A DNA stretch of 64,000 bases from positions 3,410,001 to 3,474,000 of the forward strand of contig NZ_CP015749.1 in assembly GCF_001742145.1 (NCBI RefSeq), given 5' to 3'. The translations under genes were made by a program, and so were the position numbers. The notes under the pieces were generated by a model that saw only the letters and a list, made by a program, of their open reading frames with translations, had not been told where the DNA came from and made no database searches. Positions 1 to 9,730 of this stretch are shown here, one piece after another. The stretch comes from Pectobacterium parmentieri (GTDB lineage Bacteria > Pseudomonadota > Gammaproteobacteria > Enterobacterales > Enterobacteriaceae). How positions within the stretch are numbered: the first letter of the stretch is position 1; each line of letters opens with the position of its first letter.

Positions 1-504
1 ACAGCCGCTAATCAGCACCATCATGGCGCAGGCCCAGGACCAATAAAACACGGTGGTATGTGAAGTGAACACCAGCGAAAGCACGACCACCACCGAGACG
101 GCGAGTCGCTGAAAGGCCAGAAAACGGTAGTTACCCTCGCGCAGCGACAAATTCTCCGAGATCAGCACCAACGCATAGGACAGCGTGAGCAGGTAGAGAA
201 AGAACACATTTCGCTGAAACAGCCATGCGGTCAACATCGCATAGGGCACTGCGGTAAGCAGACTTTGCAGTGTGCTGAACACCACACTCTGCGCCAGTTC
301 GCTATCTTGCTGTTTCGGAATCAGCAGTTGCGAAGCAAAGGTACAGACCTGCGCTCCCACCAACACGATGCTGTAACTCAGCGCGTAGATCCCCACCTCG
401 GCCATATTGTATTTATGCGAAATCAGCCAGATAGACAGCGCGCCAATCAATTGTGAAACTACCGATGAACCCGCAATGGTAGAAACGCTTTTTAGTAAAC
501 TCAT
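1..504 (-). CDS. Polysaccharide flippase (Wzx-like), 3' end outside window
   Basis: The reading frame starts with ATG at 502-504 and stays open to the window edge, so about 168 N-terminal residues are visible. They begin MSLLKSVSTIAGSSVVSQL and continue with alternating hydrophobic segments (for example GIYALSYSIVLVGAQ and FFLYLLTLSYALVLI), typical of the polysaccharide-transport flippases that move lipid-linked repeat units across the inner membrane. It is the last visible gene of the exopolysaccharide operon, 13 bp downstream of the Wzc-like gene. The family call rests on the N-terminal pattern and context only. A polymerase or glycosyltransferases would be expected beyond the window. Confidence 0.7.
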   Translation of the reverse strand, partial: MSLLKSVSTIAGSSVVSQLIGALSIWLISHKYNMAEVGIYALSYSIVLVGAQVCTFASQLLIPKQQDSELAQSVVFSTLQSLLTAVPYAMLTAWLFQRNVFFLYLLTLSYALVLISENLSLREGNYRFLAFQRLAVSVVVVLSLVFTSHTTVFYWSWACAMMVLISGC

Positions 505-517
505 CTTTTTAATAAAC

Positions 518-2650
518 TCACAGGTGACCGGTACTGTCGATTAGCGCATTCATGCGATGGTTCAGGGAACGTATCCCCTCTTTGGTTTCGAGGTTTTTAT
601 CCGCAACCTGATTCATTACCGCGCCAATCAGCACCGCGCGGTGCTGATTCACTTTCTCCATGGCATTAAGCACATCGCCTGCACGCCACTCGCCGGCTTT
701 CAGCACAAAAACCACCCCGTCTATTACCCGGCTAATGAGTTGACCATCCTGCGTTTGGTTCACCGCGGCCACGTCAACGATAATTCGCTGATAGCGTGTT
801 CTCAATTCAGCCATCAGCGTCACGACATGCTCGGACGACAGCATCAGTAAAGAAGACATCATGGCATTGCCACGCGGCAGGAAGCTTAAATTTTCACTGA
901 TTGTCACCAGTGCGGCATCCAGCGGTGATTGCCCTTGCAGCAGTTCCGCCACACCAATAGCGGAAGGGGATGCAAGGTCTTGCGTCAGCCCGTCGTCGTT
1001 AAAGAAATCCAGGTCGATAAGCAGCGTTTTTTGGTCAGCGCTGAAAGATGTCGCCAGCAAATGCGCCAGCAACGATCGCCCTTCGCCATGCTCTGCCGAG
1101 CTGATGGCAATGGCCTGGCAGGATGGATGCGATAACAAAATGTGGGTTCGCATACTGTGGACAATATCGACGTCCAGCGGCGCTGTAGTGATCAAACGCA
1201 CAACCTTTGAGCGCTCCACGCCACTGGCGAAGGTGCGAATTTCCCCCACCGGCGCCACATTCAGGCGCTTTTTCATCTGGCTGATACTGTTGATTGAATT
1301 ATCCAGCGCGGCTCTCACGATGAAGTAAACCACCGAGAAAATCAGGGTTAGCATGACAACCATCACCAACAGCATCGCTTTATTGGGTTTCGACGGGTGG
1401 TCAGCCAGCACGGCAGGGTCGTAAAGTATCGCATCCGGCTCTAAATAGTGACCCGCCAGCGTCTGCTCTTTGGTGCGCTGATAGAGCGCCTTATACAGCT
1501 CTTTTGTTTTATCCAGCGTGGTGGTCAGGTTGTTGTATTCATCACGTTTAGACGCCAGCGTTTGGAAATCCGCTTTCTGCTGCTCCAGCAGTTGCTGATA
1601 ATATTTTTCATCCCTCAACGCCGCCTGATACTGCTTATTCAGCCCCGCTTTCAGTTCAAGTAACACGGTGTGGGTCTGCTCTTCAATCGCCTGAACCTGG
1701 GCTTCGGCTTCTAAAATTTTGGTATGCTTCAGCCCGTAGCGTTTTCGTAAATCGTATAAAGAACGCCGAGCCTGAATCAGCGCAATGCGCAAATCCTGAA
1801 TTTGGGCATGATTAGAAATATCAGGCAAAGAAATGATGTTTTCCAGCGACGTACCTGCGTTCAAACGCACGCTGTTGTAGTTCGTTTCCGCCCTGATGCG
1901 ACGCTGGGTAGCATCCGCTAACTTGGTGGTGACGATCCCCAGTTGTTCAGTTTCGAAACCATCCACGCCGCGGAAAGTCAGCAGCCCTTCTTTCTTCAGA
2001 AACTGGTCGATGGTGGCCTGTTGCTCGACAACTTGCAGCCACACCTCTTCCATCTGTTTTTGGTTCAACGCTTTGGCTTTCAGTGTTTTGAGGTGCTTTT
2101 GCCTGGCCGTATAGTCAATAAATGCCTGCGCCGCGCCGTTAGCAATGTCGGCCGCTAGCTCAGGTGACGCCGATTCGTATGAGATAGTGGCAAGGTGCGT
2201 AGTGCGAACACCGGTGATAGTGAGGTTTTTCACTATCGTATCCAGCGCGTGATCGACCCGCTGTTGCTCATCGCCACGGTTATCCGCGTTTTTGTCTGTA
2301 TCGCCGTTAAACGCCGGATTTTGGTCCAGCTTGATGTCCCGCACGGCTTGTTCCAGCACAATACGCGACTGCATCAACGCATACTGGGTTTCGTAATAGC
2401 CGCTACGGGTGGAATCATAACCATCGACCTGCGGCAAAGGCGAAACGTTATCCTGTTGCGCTTTAAGCAGTACCGTTGCGGTCGACACATATTTGGGTGT
2501 GATCATGCTAATCAGCGGGTAAGCCACTACCGCCACAATCAGGCAGGCCAGCATGATCTTCCAACCGTTCTGTTTGATCTCTTGGGCAAATCTGGAGAAA
2601 TCGATGGTACTTTCCAGTTTTCTGCCATTTTCCACGATAGATAGACTCAT
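518..2650 (-). CDS. Wzc/GumC-like polysaccharide co-polymerase with degenerate kinase domain
   Basis: This 710-residue inner-membrane protein has a Wzz-type N-terminal segment: a TM at about residues 33-52 (IMLACLIVAVVAYPLISMI), a long periplasmic coiled-coil stretch, and a second TM near 428-447. A cytoplasmic ATPase-like domain follows. Such proteins set chain length and couple export to the Wza-type channel. The P-loop, residues about 522-526, reads GEGRS, so the invariant lysine is replaced by arginine. The Walker A' motif (LLIDLDF) keeps DxD. The C-terminus (NHRMNALIDSTGHL) has no tyrosine cluster. It therefore resembles a BY-kinase but is probably inactive or GumC-like. It lies 2 bp downstream of the Wza-like gene, so the two are translationally close. 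Confidence 0.85.
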   Translation of the reverse strand: MSLSIVENGRKLESTIDFSRFAQEIKQNGWKIMLACLIVAVVAYPLISMITPKYVSTATVLLKAQQDNVSPLPQVDGYDSTRSGYYETQYALMQSRIVLEQAVRDIKLDQNPAFNGDTDKNADNRGDEQQRVDHALDTIVKNLTITGVRTTHLATISYESASPELAADIANGAAQAFIDYTARQKHLKTLKAKALNQKQMEEVWLQVVEQQATIDQFLKKEGLLTFRGVDGFETEQLGIVTTKLADATQRRIRAETNYNSVRLNAGTSLENIISLPDISNHAQIQDLRIALIQARRSLYDLRKRYGLKHTKILEAEAQVQAIEEQTHTVLLELKAGLNKQYQAALRDEKYYQQLLEQQKADFQTLASKRDEYNNLTTTLDKTKELYKALYQRTKEQTLAGHYLEPDAILYDPAVLADHPSKPNKAMLLVMVVMLTLIFSVVYFIVRAALDNSINSISQMKKRLNVAPVGEIRTFASGVERSKVVRLITTAPLDVDIVHSMRTHILLSHPSCQAIAISSAEHGEGRSLLAHLLATSFSADQKTLLIDLDFFNDDGLTQDLASPSAIGVAELLQGQSPLDAALVTISENLSFLPRGNAMMSSLLMLSSEHVVTLMAELRTRYQRIIVDVAAVNQTQDGQLISRVIDGVVFVLKAGEWRAGDVLNAMEKVNQHRAVLIGAVMNQVADKNLETKEGIRSLNHRMNALIDSTGHL

Positions 2651-2652
2651 GG

Positions 2653-3210
2653 TCAGAAAAAGCTCATACCGACAATCACCGTGTCGCCAGGATGAACGGC
2701 GCGTCTTACATCAACATTTTCAATCAGTTGATTGCTATTAGACAGACGAAGCCCCACATCCTTGCGGTCTGCGCGATCGGTAAATCCGCCGGCCAGCGCC
2801 AGCGCTTTTTCAACGGTTAAGCCCGGCTCGTAGGCATACCCGTTCGGTTTCTCGACTTCACCGATGATGTAGAATTTTCGGAACTCGGCGATGCTGACCG
2901 TCACCATCGGATTTTGCAGATAGTCGCCGCGCAGGCGATTAGCCAACTCCTCGCCCACCTGCTCTGGCGTTTTCCCTTTCAACACCAGTTGACCAATGTA
3001 GGGGAAGGTAATTGCGCCGCTTTTATCCAGCATGAACTTCATCGTCATCTCCGGTTCGCCGTACACCAGAATATTGACAGCATCGCCTTCATCTAACTGA
3101 TAACCGGTGGTTTCGCTTTCAGGGTTGTCCATTTGCCGCTGGCTCGACAGGGAGCATCCCGCCAGCCAGACGCTGAGGCACAGAAAAATGCACAGTTTTA
3201 TTATTTTCAC
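2653..3210 (-). CDS. Wza/GumB-like polysaccharide export lipoprotein
   Basis: A 185-residue outer-membrane or periplasmic lipoprotein with a signal peptide ending in a lipobox (LAGCS, Cys about residue 19). A polysaccharide export domain follows (YQLDEGDAVNILVYGEPEMT), then a SLBB-like segment (FYIIGEVEKPNGYAYEPG). Proteins of this family form the export channel for capsule or slime polysaccharide. It is short compared with Wza (about 380 residues) and matches the compact GumB/EpsE type, which is normally paired with a separate barrel protein; such a protein is encoded immediately upstream. It is cotranscribed with the Wzc-like gene, judging by spacing. Confidence 0.85.
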   Translation of the reverse strand: MKIIKLCIFLCLSVWLAGCSLSSQRQMDNPESETTGYQLDEGDAVNILVYGEPEMTMKFMLDKSGAITFPYIGQLVLKGKTPEQVGEELANRLRGDYLQNPMVTVSIAEFRKFYIIGEVEKPNGYAYEPGLTVEKALALAGGFTDRADRKDVGLRLSNSNQLIENVDVRRAVHPGDTVIVGMSFF

Positions 3211-3211
3211 G

Positions 3212-4498
3212 TTAGATCTGTACCTTAGCCGTAAACATAATCAGAGCGTTATCACGGCCCAGCATTCTGACGACCTGGCGATCGCCGTTAGGGCCAATAA
3301 AGAAAGAATCGCTATCTTGATTGGAACGTAGCGTGTTCAGTTGATACTTTAATTCAACGTTAATAGAGGGCCTGAAGTTATAACTCATGGCGAATGTGAA
3401 CACCCTGTTTCTGTCTTTACGATCTCGCGGGTAATTCTTGTAAACGTCCGTCAGGTATGAATAGTCAAACGTGGTAGAGAAACGATCGACGAGCCAAAAA
3501 TGCTGATAAGAGATGCCGTATTGAGAAGCCAGGATATAGCCGCCAATTTCTGACGGATCTTTGATATGCTGCGACGTATGTACGGTAAAAACGGATTGTT
3601 TACGTGGTTTCCATTCCGTCTGAATATCCCAATTTACCCCGCTAAAATTCCTGGCGTTTGGGTTATTATCGAATGTCTTGTATAGCCAAGACACATTGGC
3701 ATCAATACCTGTTTTTCCCGTAAGCTGCGATTTAATACCGTATTCCAGAGAATATTCATCATTATCTTTTTGCGGAGCGATTTCATAACGCCGCTGATTA
3801 CCAATAAAACGGTAGCGAAAACGCGTTGCCGACGTGTATTGGTCAGATAATTCGGCGATCAAAGCGTTCTCGTGCCATTCCTGCCCAAGAACATAGTTAT
3901 AAAAATCAATATTGGTATTTTTAATATCCTCCGAGTGGCCTAACCGCAGTTTTCTAAACAGCAACGCGACGTCGGCTTTACCGCGCCCTTTCAGCGCGCC
4001 ATAGCTATAACGTAATTCACTGTTGAAAAGTGCGGTACTCAGCGGCGAATGAATACCGAAATCGCTGAACTGTTGTGGTCGAAAACCTTCGGTAATACCG
4101 CGCCCGCGCACTTCGTGCCCAAGCGTCTCCTCAAGACTGAGCGTTAATCCATGCCTCAACCCGTAGCGCCATGCGCCATTAAAGCGAAAGAAATGGTCGG
4201 TGTAATTATCCGCCGGATCGCTATAGTAACGACGATAATCACCGGAATACATCAACAGATATTGATCCTGATAGCGCGCGCCAATAGCCTTAATCATTGG
4301 CCTGATGCTCTGAAAATTAGAACTCACCGCATCCTGATCGTCAGCCTGATAGGTCACGTTATTCTCATGCCCATAGTCCAGACCCACCTGGCTTTGAAAA
4401 TCAATACCAGCGACGCCGATATGCGATTTCGGCATCAGGTCGGCCCAGGAGGGATGGGGGATGATCATTCCGGCGGCAATGATCAATTTAGTACGCAT
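3212..4498 (-). CDS. Outer-membrane beta-barrel protein of the EPS operon
   Basis: The reading frame extends to 4639, but the credible start is ATG at 4496-4498: it opens a signal peptide (MRTKLIIAAGMIIPHPSWA) and gives 428 residues, overlapping the upstream transferase gene by 11 bp. The mature protein shows alternating aromatic/polar strands typical of a large barrel and ends in the hydrophobic strand LIMFTAKVQI. Barrel proteins at this position in EPS operons are thought to complete the outer-membrane exit of polysaccharide beside a short Wza/GumB protein. I do not recognise a closer family, and the role is inferred from context. Confidence 0.7.
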   Translation of the reverse strand: MRTKLIIAAGMIIPHPSWADLMPKSHIGVAGIDFQSQVGLDYGHENNVTYQADDQDAVSSNFQSIRPMIKAIGARYQDQYLLMYSGDYRRYYSDPADNYTDHFFRFNGAWRYGLRHGLTLSLEETLGHEVRGRGITEGFRPQQFSDFGIHSPLSTALFNSELRYSYGALKGRGKADVALLFRKLRLGHSEDIKNTNIDFYNYVLGQEWHENALIAELSDQYTSATRFRYRFIGNQRRYEIAPQKDNDEYSLEYGIKSQLTGKTGIDANVSWLYKTFDNNPNARNFSGVNWDIQTEWKPRKQSVFTVHTSQHIKDPSEIGGYILASQYGISYQHFWLVDRFSTTFDYSYLTDVYKNYPRDRKDRNRVFTFAMSYNFRPSINVELKYQLNTLRSNQDSDSFFIGPNGDRQVVRMLGRDNALIMFTAKVQI

Positions 4499-5894
4499 TT
4501 TCACCGATAAACCCTTTGAAAATGGTTCTAAAGATAATTTTGATATCCAACCAAAAGGACCAACTCTGAATATAGGCAATATCGTAGTGAACCCGTTTTT
4601 CCATTTTATCGAGGGTATCCACTTCGCCACGATAACCATTAACCTGCGCCAAGCCTGAAATTCCAGGCTTCACTTTATGGCGAATCATGTAATTTTCGAC
4701 TAGCTGGCGATACTGCTCGTTATGCACGACGGCATGAGGACGCGGGCCAATAATCGACATCGTCCCTTGTAATACATTGAAAAATTGCGGCAGTTCATCC
4801 AGCGACGTGCGGCGTAAAAATGCGCCAAAACGCGTAACACGCGGATCGTTTTTAGTCGCCTGCGTCACAACGCCGGCGTTTTCCATCACGTGCATCGAGC
4901 GGAATTTCCACACTTTGATTTTGTTGCCGCTCAGGCCGTAACGATCCTGCTTGAATAACACCGGCCCCCGTGACGTCAGTTTGATACCAATAGCAATCAC
5001 TAGCAGCAATGGCGAAATCATTAGCGTAATAATGCCGCCAATCACTAAATCCTCAACGCGCTTAATCACCGAGCCAATGCCATCAAACGGCGATCTGAAA
5101 ATACTGATGGTCTGAATGTTATTGATAGAGCGAAACTGCGATACGTATGAGCTGTAGGAATAAAGATCGGGAATGATGTAGGTATCTACCGTCGTATCGG
5201 ACATCATCGACAGAAAATAACGAATGCGTTGTAGCGCAACCATTGGCAGCGCAATATAAATCTCATCCACCCTGCCCGCTTTAGCGTCTTCAACCAACTC
5301 GCTCACTTTGCCTTTAAATTGGCTCTTAAACAGATAGCCACAACGGGATGGGCTACGATCGTCGTAAAAAGCCAATTCCAACTGCATGTTGGCATACTCT
5401 TTAAGCAATGCTTTTTCCGCCGCTAACCCACCGGGCGTTAATCCCACAATAGCAATTCGCATCCGCTTTTTAGTCGTAAATTTAAACGTAATTAAACGCG
5501 CGATATAGAGACTACATAGCGAAAGAATATACCAGTACAGCATTGCGGAAAAATATATATTATCGAGTTGATGCAATAGACCCAGAGAGTACAGCGCACC
5601 GGTATAATTCCTGACCGTCTCCACAAAGATAACCGACAATAATGCGGAACCCCACAGTCTCCGCTGCCCACCAGTCTGCATATTTTTAAGACTATGGCGA
5701 TATAGTCCGGTATATTCTCCAATAAGTAAAAAAGAGGTAGAAAATAGCAGGCTAATTATAATAACGTCATCAAAATCGCCCATCAAAAATAGCCTAGCGC
5801 TGACTATTAATGCTAAATTAATTGATAAAAAGTCCATCAATTTAATAACAAAAAAGTCATTCCCATAGGAAATATTTATCTGATTAGTAGACAC
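4488..5894 (-). CDS. Undecaprenyl-phosphate sugar phosphotransferase (WcaJ-type)
   Basis: A 468-residue polyprenyl-phosphate glycosylphosphotransferase. It transfers a sugar-1-phosphate (often glucose or galactose) from a UDP-sugar to undecaprenyl phosphate, the first step of repeat-unit assembly. The N-terminus has about four TM segments, then a soluble CoA-binding-like domain (MRIAIVGLTPGGLAAEKALL). A fifth TM (GGIITLMISPLLLVIAIGI) precedes the catalytic domain with KFRSM, DELPQFFNVLQGTMSIIGPR and KPGISGLAQVNGYRG. The start is a GTG with a weak upstream ribosome site, so an internal start at MDFLSINLA is possible. It is the first gene of the operon, with a 600 bp gap upstream. Confidence 0.9.
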   Translation of the reverse strand: MSTNQINISYGNDFFVIKLMDFLSINLALIVSARLFLMGDFDDVIIISLLFSTSFLLIGEYTGLYRHSLKNMQTGGQRRLWGSALLSVIFVETVRNYTGALYSLGLLHQLDNIYFSAMLYWYILSLCSLYIARLITFKFTTKKRMRIAIVGLTPGGLAAEKALLKEYANMQLELAFYDDRSPSRCGYLFKSQFKGKVSELVEDAKAGRVDEIYIALPMVALQRIRYFLSMMSDTTVDTYIIPDLYSYSSYVSQFRSINNIQTISIFRSPFDGIGSVIKRVEDLVIGGIITLMISPLLLVIAIGIKLTSRGPVLFKQDRYGLSGNKIKVWKFRSMHVMENAGVVTQATKNDPRVTRFGAFLRRTSLDELPQFFNVLQGTMSIIGPRPHAVVHNEQYRQLVENYMIRHKVKPGISGLAQVNGYRGEVDTLDKMEKRVHYDIAYIQSWSFWLDIKIIFRTIFKGFIGENAY

Positions 5895-6497
5895 TTTTTA
5901 ATCATAATCCATTAAGTTTTTTATTATTGCCGTTTTTCCGTCCCGGATGATATATCACTTAAACAAAATTTAAAATAACAATCAGATCAATCTTAAATTT
6001 TTTTTAGCAAAGCGCACAAACTGCTAGTTTCTACAGCCATAATCATTAACTTATAAAATATAAATTTTCACGTCAGTAATTCTCTCGGAATATTTATTTT
6101 ATTATTATTTAATTTTAAATATTTGCATTAGATAATTATTTCAATGTGGTAGATAAAGAGTAAAATTTCGCCGTTCAGGGTAAAGCCCAGGCCATGATAT
6201 TTTCCGCGGTGTTGATCTACCCAACTTTCAGATGTGGAGGAATGGGTTCACTCAGCGTGAGTCTCAGCAGAGCAAGGCAATCGATAAGCCTGTCAAAGCG
6301 CCAACCTTAACGCAGAATCGTCACTTTCAATAAGCGCTCCGGCAAGCTTGGAGCCGTTCTGGAGCAACGTTTTTAGTCGGGGTTCGTAGGGACTAATTTG
6401 GGTCATGATTTTCAGTTATCTCAAAAATACCTAATCGGCATGTCAGATTTTAGCTCCGCGATATGTGGAGCGATGAACGTTATATGTGACCCCATCC
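5895..6497. other. Intergenic region: EPS promoter area and unassigned remnant
   Basis: Roughly 5895-6150 is very AT-rich and should carry the promoter of the minus-strand EPS operon; I cannot fix -10/-35 boxes. I saw no clear JUMPstart/ops element. From 6184 to 6333 on the plus strand one frame stays open for 49 codons (…IFRGVDLPNFQMWRNGF…) without a good start and ending in TAA. It reads like a fragment of a real protein, but I cannot name it. No terminator for phnP was recognised. Confidence 0.4.
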
Positions 6498-7271
6498 TTA
6501 CAACCCCAACTCAGCCCCATCATAAGCAGCATGAACATGCTCAGGCAGCAGCGTTTGTGTTTGGAGCCAGCGATCCAGTTTGTGGCCGATGTGGGTCAGG
6601 TACAGTTGTTTAGGGTTAAGCTGGGTAAAGATCTCCAACGTGCGAGTGACGTCATTGTGGTTGCGTGGAGGCGTCGTCTGGGGAGGATGGCTGCAATCGA
6701 CAACCGCATAGTCCAGCGAGTGCGCTGAGAGAAATTGAGCAGTTTCAGGCGGTAGACCGATGGTATCGGTCAGGTAGGCCAGCGTATGCGTCGGTGTCTG
6801 GATGAGGTAGCCATAGGTTAATTTAGAATGGATTAAGGGAACCGGTGTGATCCTGATGCCGTCCAGTTCGAGCGGCTGGAAAGGCATCAGAGGTTTTTGA
6901 AAATGTAGGATCCCCGGGTGTTTAAAGAGATCGTCACAACCGACGTCATCCGGGGGGCCAAAGACCGGAATGGGATCGCCATAGCCCCAGCGCAGGGGAA
7001 ATAATCCCTGAACGTGATCCATGTGGTAGTGGGTCAGTAGAATATGCCGACGCGAATAGGGAAGCAGATACGGTGATAACTCAGGCAGCCCGGCATCAAT
7101 CAGAATGACGCTGTCTTTGGTTGTGATTGCCGCGCAGCAGGCTCGGCGTCGCTTTTTTTCATCGCGTTGCGCCTGCTGGCAAATCTCACATTCACAGCCA
7201 AATGCGGGGACCTGTTGCGCGCCGCCGGTTCCCAGAAAGTGAAAAACAATCCCGTCATTATTCACTACCAT
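6498..7271 (-). CDS. phnP: 5-phospho-alpha-D-ribosyl 1,2-cyclic phosphate phosphodiesterase PhnP
   Basis: A 257-residue metallo-beta-lactamase-fold enzyme that opens the cyclic ribose phosphate left by C-P lyase to ribose 1,5-bisphosphate. The metal motif HxHxDH is present (THYHMDH, about residues 79-85), with further ligands near LTDT and THIGH. The N-terminal Cys cluster CECEIC plus downstream CC matches the structural zinc site typical of PhnP. It is the last gene of the phn operon, 26 bp after phnN, and it directly follows phnN in function. No phnO lies between them, unlike in E. coli. Confidence 0.95.
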   Translation of the reverse strand: MVVNNDGIVFHFLGTGGAQQVPAFGCECEICQQAQRDEKKRRRACCAAITTKDSVILIDAGLPELSPYLLPYSRRHILLTHYHMDHVQGLFPLRWGYGDPIPVFGPPDDVGCDDLFKHPGILHFQKPLMPFQPLELDGIRITPVPLIHSKLTYGYLIQTPTHTLAYLTDTIGLPPETAQFLSAHSLDYAVVDCSHPPQTTPPRNHNDVTRTLEIFTQLNPKQLYLTHIGHKLDRWLQTQTLLPEHVHAAYDGAELGL

Positions 7272-7297
7272 CGGCTTTCTCCTGCTATCCGGTACGA

Positions 7298-7864
7298 TTA
7301 TTCGCGATGCGCTGTGCAGGCTCGGTCGAGCGGCAGCAGCGACTGGAAGGTAGATAAGGTGTGTTGCAGATCGCCGTCGTTATTCAATAAAACACAGTCG
7401 CTTTGTAAGCGGTTTTGCTCTTCTTCGGCACGCTGCAAGCGCATGGCAATTTGCTGTTCGCTTTCTCGCCCTCTGGCACGTAGCCGCTGCCGTAGTGCCG
7501 ATTCGGAGACGGTCAGGCATATCGGAAACAGCGTATTGCCGTAGCGTTCACGCGCCTGAGTCAGGTAAGCTCGCGAACCGTTAACAATGACGTCACTTCC
7601 CCGCTGTAGCCAATAATCAATCTCTATCCCGATGCCGTAATGGCACTGATGCGCCTGCCAATTGAGTGCGAAGATGCCAAGCTGCTGACGGATCGCAAAC
7701 TCTTCGGGGGTCAGCGCGATGTGGTTCTCTCCTTGTATCTCTGCGGGACGGGTAATGTACCGGTGCGCTACCAGTAGGTGCGGCAACGACAACTGGCGGA
7801 TCGCCCGAAGCAGGCTGTCTTTGCCTGCGCCGGAAGGGCCAATCAGGTAGATGAGTTTCGTCAT
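7298..7864 (-). CDS. phnN: Ribose 1,5-bisphosphate phosphokinase PhnN
   Basis: This kinase converts ribose 1,5-bisphosphate to PRPP, the final step that returns the C-P lyase sugar to metabolism. The chosen ATG at 7862-7864 (MTKLIYLIGPSGAGKDSLL) lies 2 bp after the phnM stop and places the Walker A motif GPSGAGKD near residue 9, as in the family. The frame is open to 7894 but that extension adds unrelated residues. Length is 188 residues, as in E. coli. Other guanylate-kinase-like features are visible, such as HRYITRPAE and the arginine-rich lid (RQRLRARGRESEQQIAMRL). Confidence 0.93.
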   Translation of the reverse strand: MTKLIYLIGPSGAGKDSLLRAIRQLSLPHLLVAHRYITRPAEIQGENHIALTPEEFAIRQQLGIFALNWQAHQCHYGIGIEIDYWLQRGSDVIVNGSRAYLTQARERYGNTLFPICLTVSESALRQRLRARGRESEQQIAMRLQRAEEEQNRLQSDCVLLNNDGDLQHTLSTFQSLLPLDRACTAHRE

Positions 7865-7866
7865 AA

Positions 7867-9003
7867 TCAGAATACCCGAACGCCCTGACGCCACACGCGC
7901 ATCAGCTTCATGTGCGGCGTATGCCGTTTGACGAGCAGCAGGTCGGCTCGCCGTCCTTCTTCAATACAGCCGCGATCGTCAAATTTTAGCGCCTGAGCCG
8001 GGTTGCTGCTGACCAGAGCAATCGTGCGTGGCAGATCGTAATCATTACGCTCATCCTCTGCGATCATGAACGCCGCCTCCAACAAACTGGCTGGGTAATA
8101 GTCCGAAGACAGGATGTGAAGCACGCCAAGCGTAGCCAGATGATGTGCCGATACATTGCCAGAATGCGAGCCGCCGCAGATGACATTTGGTGCTCCCATC
8201 AGTACGTTCATTCCGACACGGTGTGCCTGCTGCGCGGCGATCTCCGTGGTAGGGAATTCGGCAATAGCAACACGGTGCTGGTGGGACTCGGTGATATGTT
8301 CCGGTGTCGCATCGTCATGACTGGCTAGCGTGATGCCTTTCTCGTGACAAAGATGGACAACGGCTTCCCGGTTGGGCTGCGACCAGCGGCGCGATCCGGC
8401 GAGTTGCTCCTCTTCAAACGCAGCCATTTGTTCATCATTCAGGTGATACTTACCTTTGTAGTACTGATGATATTTCTCCTGAGAAGAAAATTGCCGCTGC
8501 CCCGGAGAGTGATCCATTAATGACGCCAGCGCGACCAGTGGAATACCCGCCAGTTGTTCAAAAAGGGGAAATGTATCCTGATGTGGTAGCTCACAGCGCA
8601 GATGCAAATAATGATCGGCCCGATTGGTGCCATGCTGCTGGCTGTACAGCACCGCATCCGTCATGCGCCGCAGGTTCTCAAGCCGATGCCCACCATCACG
8701 GACATCCCCTACCGCAACGGCATCAAGAACGGTGGTAATCCCGCTGGAGATAATCAACGCATCGTGATTGCGCATCGCCGCTTCAGAAGGCCAGTTAACA
8801 CCGGGGCGCGGGGTAAAACACTTATCGAGATTATCCGTATGTAGTTCGACAAGCCCCGGCAGGAGCCAGGCCTGTTCACCATCCAGCGCACCAGGATGAC
8901 GGCTGGGCCTATCGCTGATGTGGTGAATCACGCCGTTGCGCACCTCTAATGAGCCATGAATAATTTCCCGAGAGAGCACCATATTGACGTTATTAATGAT
9001 CAT
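7867..9003 (-). CDS. phnM: Alpha-D-ribose 1-methylphosphonate 5-triphosphate diphosphatase PhnM
   Basis: A 378-residue amidohydrolase-family enzyme that releases pyrophosphate from ribose-1-phosphonate 5-triphosphate, giving the 5-phosphate substrate of PhnJ. The N-terminal metal motif is HxD ([12 protein letters not shown]), as normal for PhnM, and there is a second metal-binding stretch ([12 protein letters not shown]) and a late NPA motif ([10 protein letters not shown]). It overlaps phnL by 11 bp and sits 2 bp before phnN. Length and order are as in the E. coli phnGHIJKLMN core. Confidence 0.95.
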   Translation of the reverse strand: MIINNVNMVLSREIIHGSLEVRNGVIHHISDRPSRHPGALDGEQAWLLPGLVELHTDNLDKCFTPRPGVNWPSEAAMRNHDALIISSGITTVLDAVAVGDVRDGGHRLENLRRMTDAVLYSQQHGTNRADHYLHLRCELPHQDTFPLFEQLAGIPLVALASLMDHSPGQRQFSSQEKYHQYYKGKYHLNDEQMAAFEEEQLAGSRRWSQPNREAVVHLCHEKGITLASHDDATPEHITESHQHRVAIAEFPTTEIAAQQAHRVGMNVLMGAPNVICGGSHSGNVSAHHLATLGVLHILSSDYYPASLLEAAFMIAEDERNDYDLPRTIALVSSNPAQALKFDDRGCIEEGRRADLLLVKRHTPHMKLMRVWRQGVRVF

Positions 9004-9712
9004 TTACGTTCTCCTGAGTGCGGGAAGTCATTGTCATCGAGTAAAGGCGATCGGCGACGTGTTGGCGCACTTCATCATCGTGAAAAATTCCAACGACAGC
9101 GCATCCTTTACTTTTTGCATCATCGATGAGTTGCGTGACGGCCAGTCGATTTTTGGCATCCAGCGAGGCCGTCGGTTCGTCTAACAGCAGAATCGGATAA
9201 TCGCCAATAAATCCGCGAGCAATATTGATACGCTGCTGCTCACCACCGGAAAAAGTGGCGGGTGCGAGCGACCAAAGCCGCTCAGGGACGTTCAGATGCG
9301 TCAGCAATTCGCCAGCACGAATCTCACTTTCCTGACGCGACATACCGCGTTCCAACAAAGGCTGGATGACCACGTTCAATGTGCTAATACGTGGAATGAC
9401 ACGCAGGAACTGGCTTACCCAGCCCACCGTTTCTCGGCGGATTTCCAGCACATGGCGAGCGTCCGCATTGACGATATCGACCCAACGTTCGCGATGACGG
9501 ACCCAGATGTGTCCGCCGTCGGGCTGATAGTTGCCGTACAAGGAACGTAGTAGCGTGGATTTCCCACTCCCGGAATGCCCGTGCAGCGCCACACATTCCC
9601 CCCCTTTCACAGACAGGCTGATATCGTGGAAAACCGGTAGTTGTGTGCCCTGCTGGTTATATAACACGAACGTTTTATCAACGTTCTCGATGCGCAATTG
9701 AGTATCCATCAA
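8993..9712 (-). CDS. phnL: C-P lyase ABC-type subunit PhnL
   Basis: A 239-residue ABC ATPase-like protein without membrane partners. With PhnI, G and H it is required for attachment of the phosphonate to ribose triphosphate. Walker A is [11 protein letters not shown] (about residues 45-55), the ABC signature is [14 protein letters not shown] and Walker B is [12 protein letters not shown], so all nucleotide-binding motifs are intact. It lies 18 bp downstream of phnK and overlaps phnM by 11 bp. Assignment to PhnL rather than PhnK follows from its position and from the region after Walker B ([13 protein letters not shown]). Confidence 0.93.
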   Translation of the reverse strand: MMDTQLRIENVDKTFVLYNQQGTQLPVFHDISLSVKGGECVALHGHSGSGKSTLLRSLYGNYQPDGGHIWVRHRERWVDIVNADARHVLEIRRETVGWVSQFLRVIPRISTLNVVIQPLLERGMSRQESEIRAGELLTHLNVPERLWSLAPATFSGGEQQRINIARGFIGDYPILLLDEPTASLDAKNRLAVTQLIDDAKSKGCAVVGIFHDDEVRQHVADRLYSMTMTSRTQENVNDH

Positions 9713-9730
9713 GCGTCCTTTTGGCTGGAT

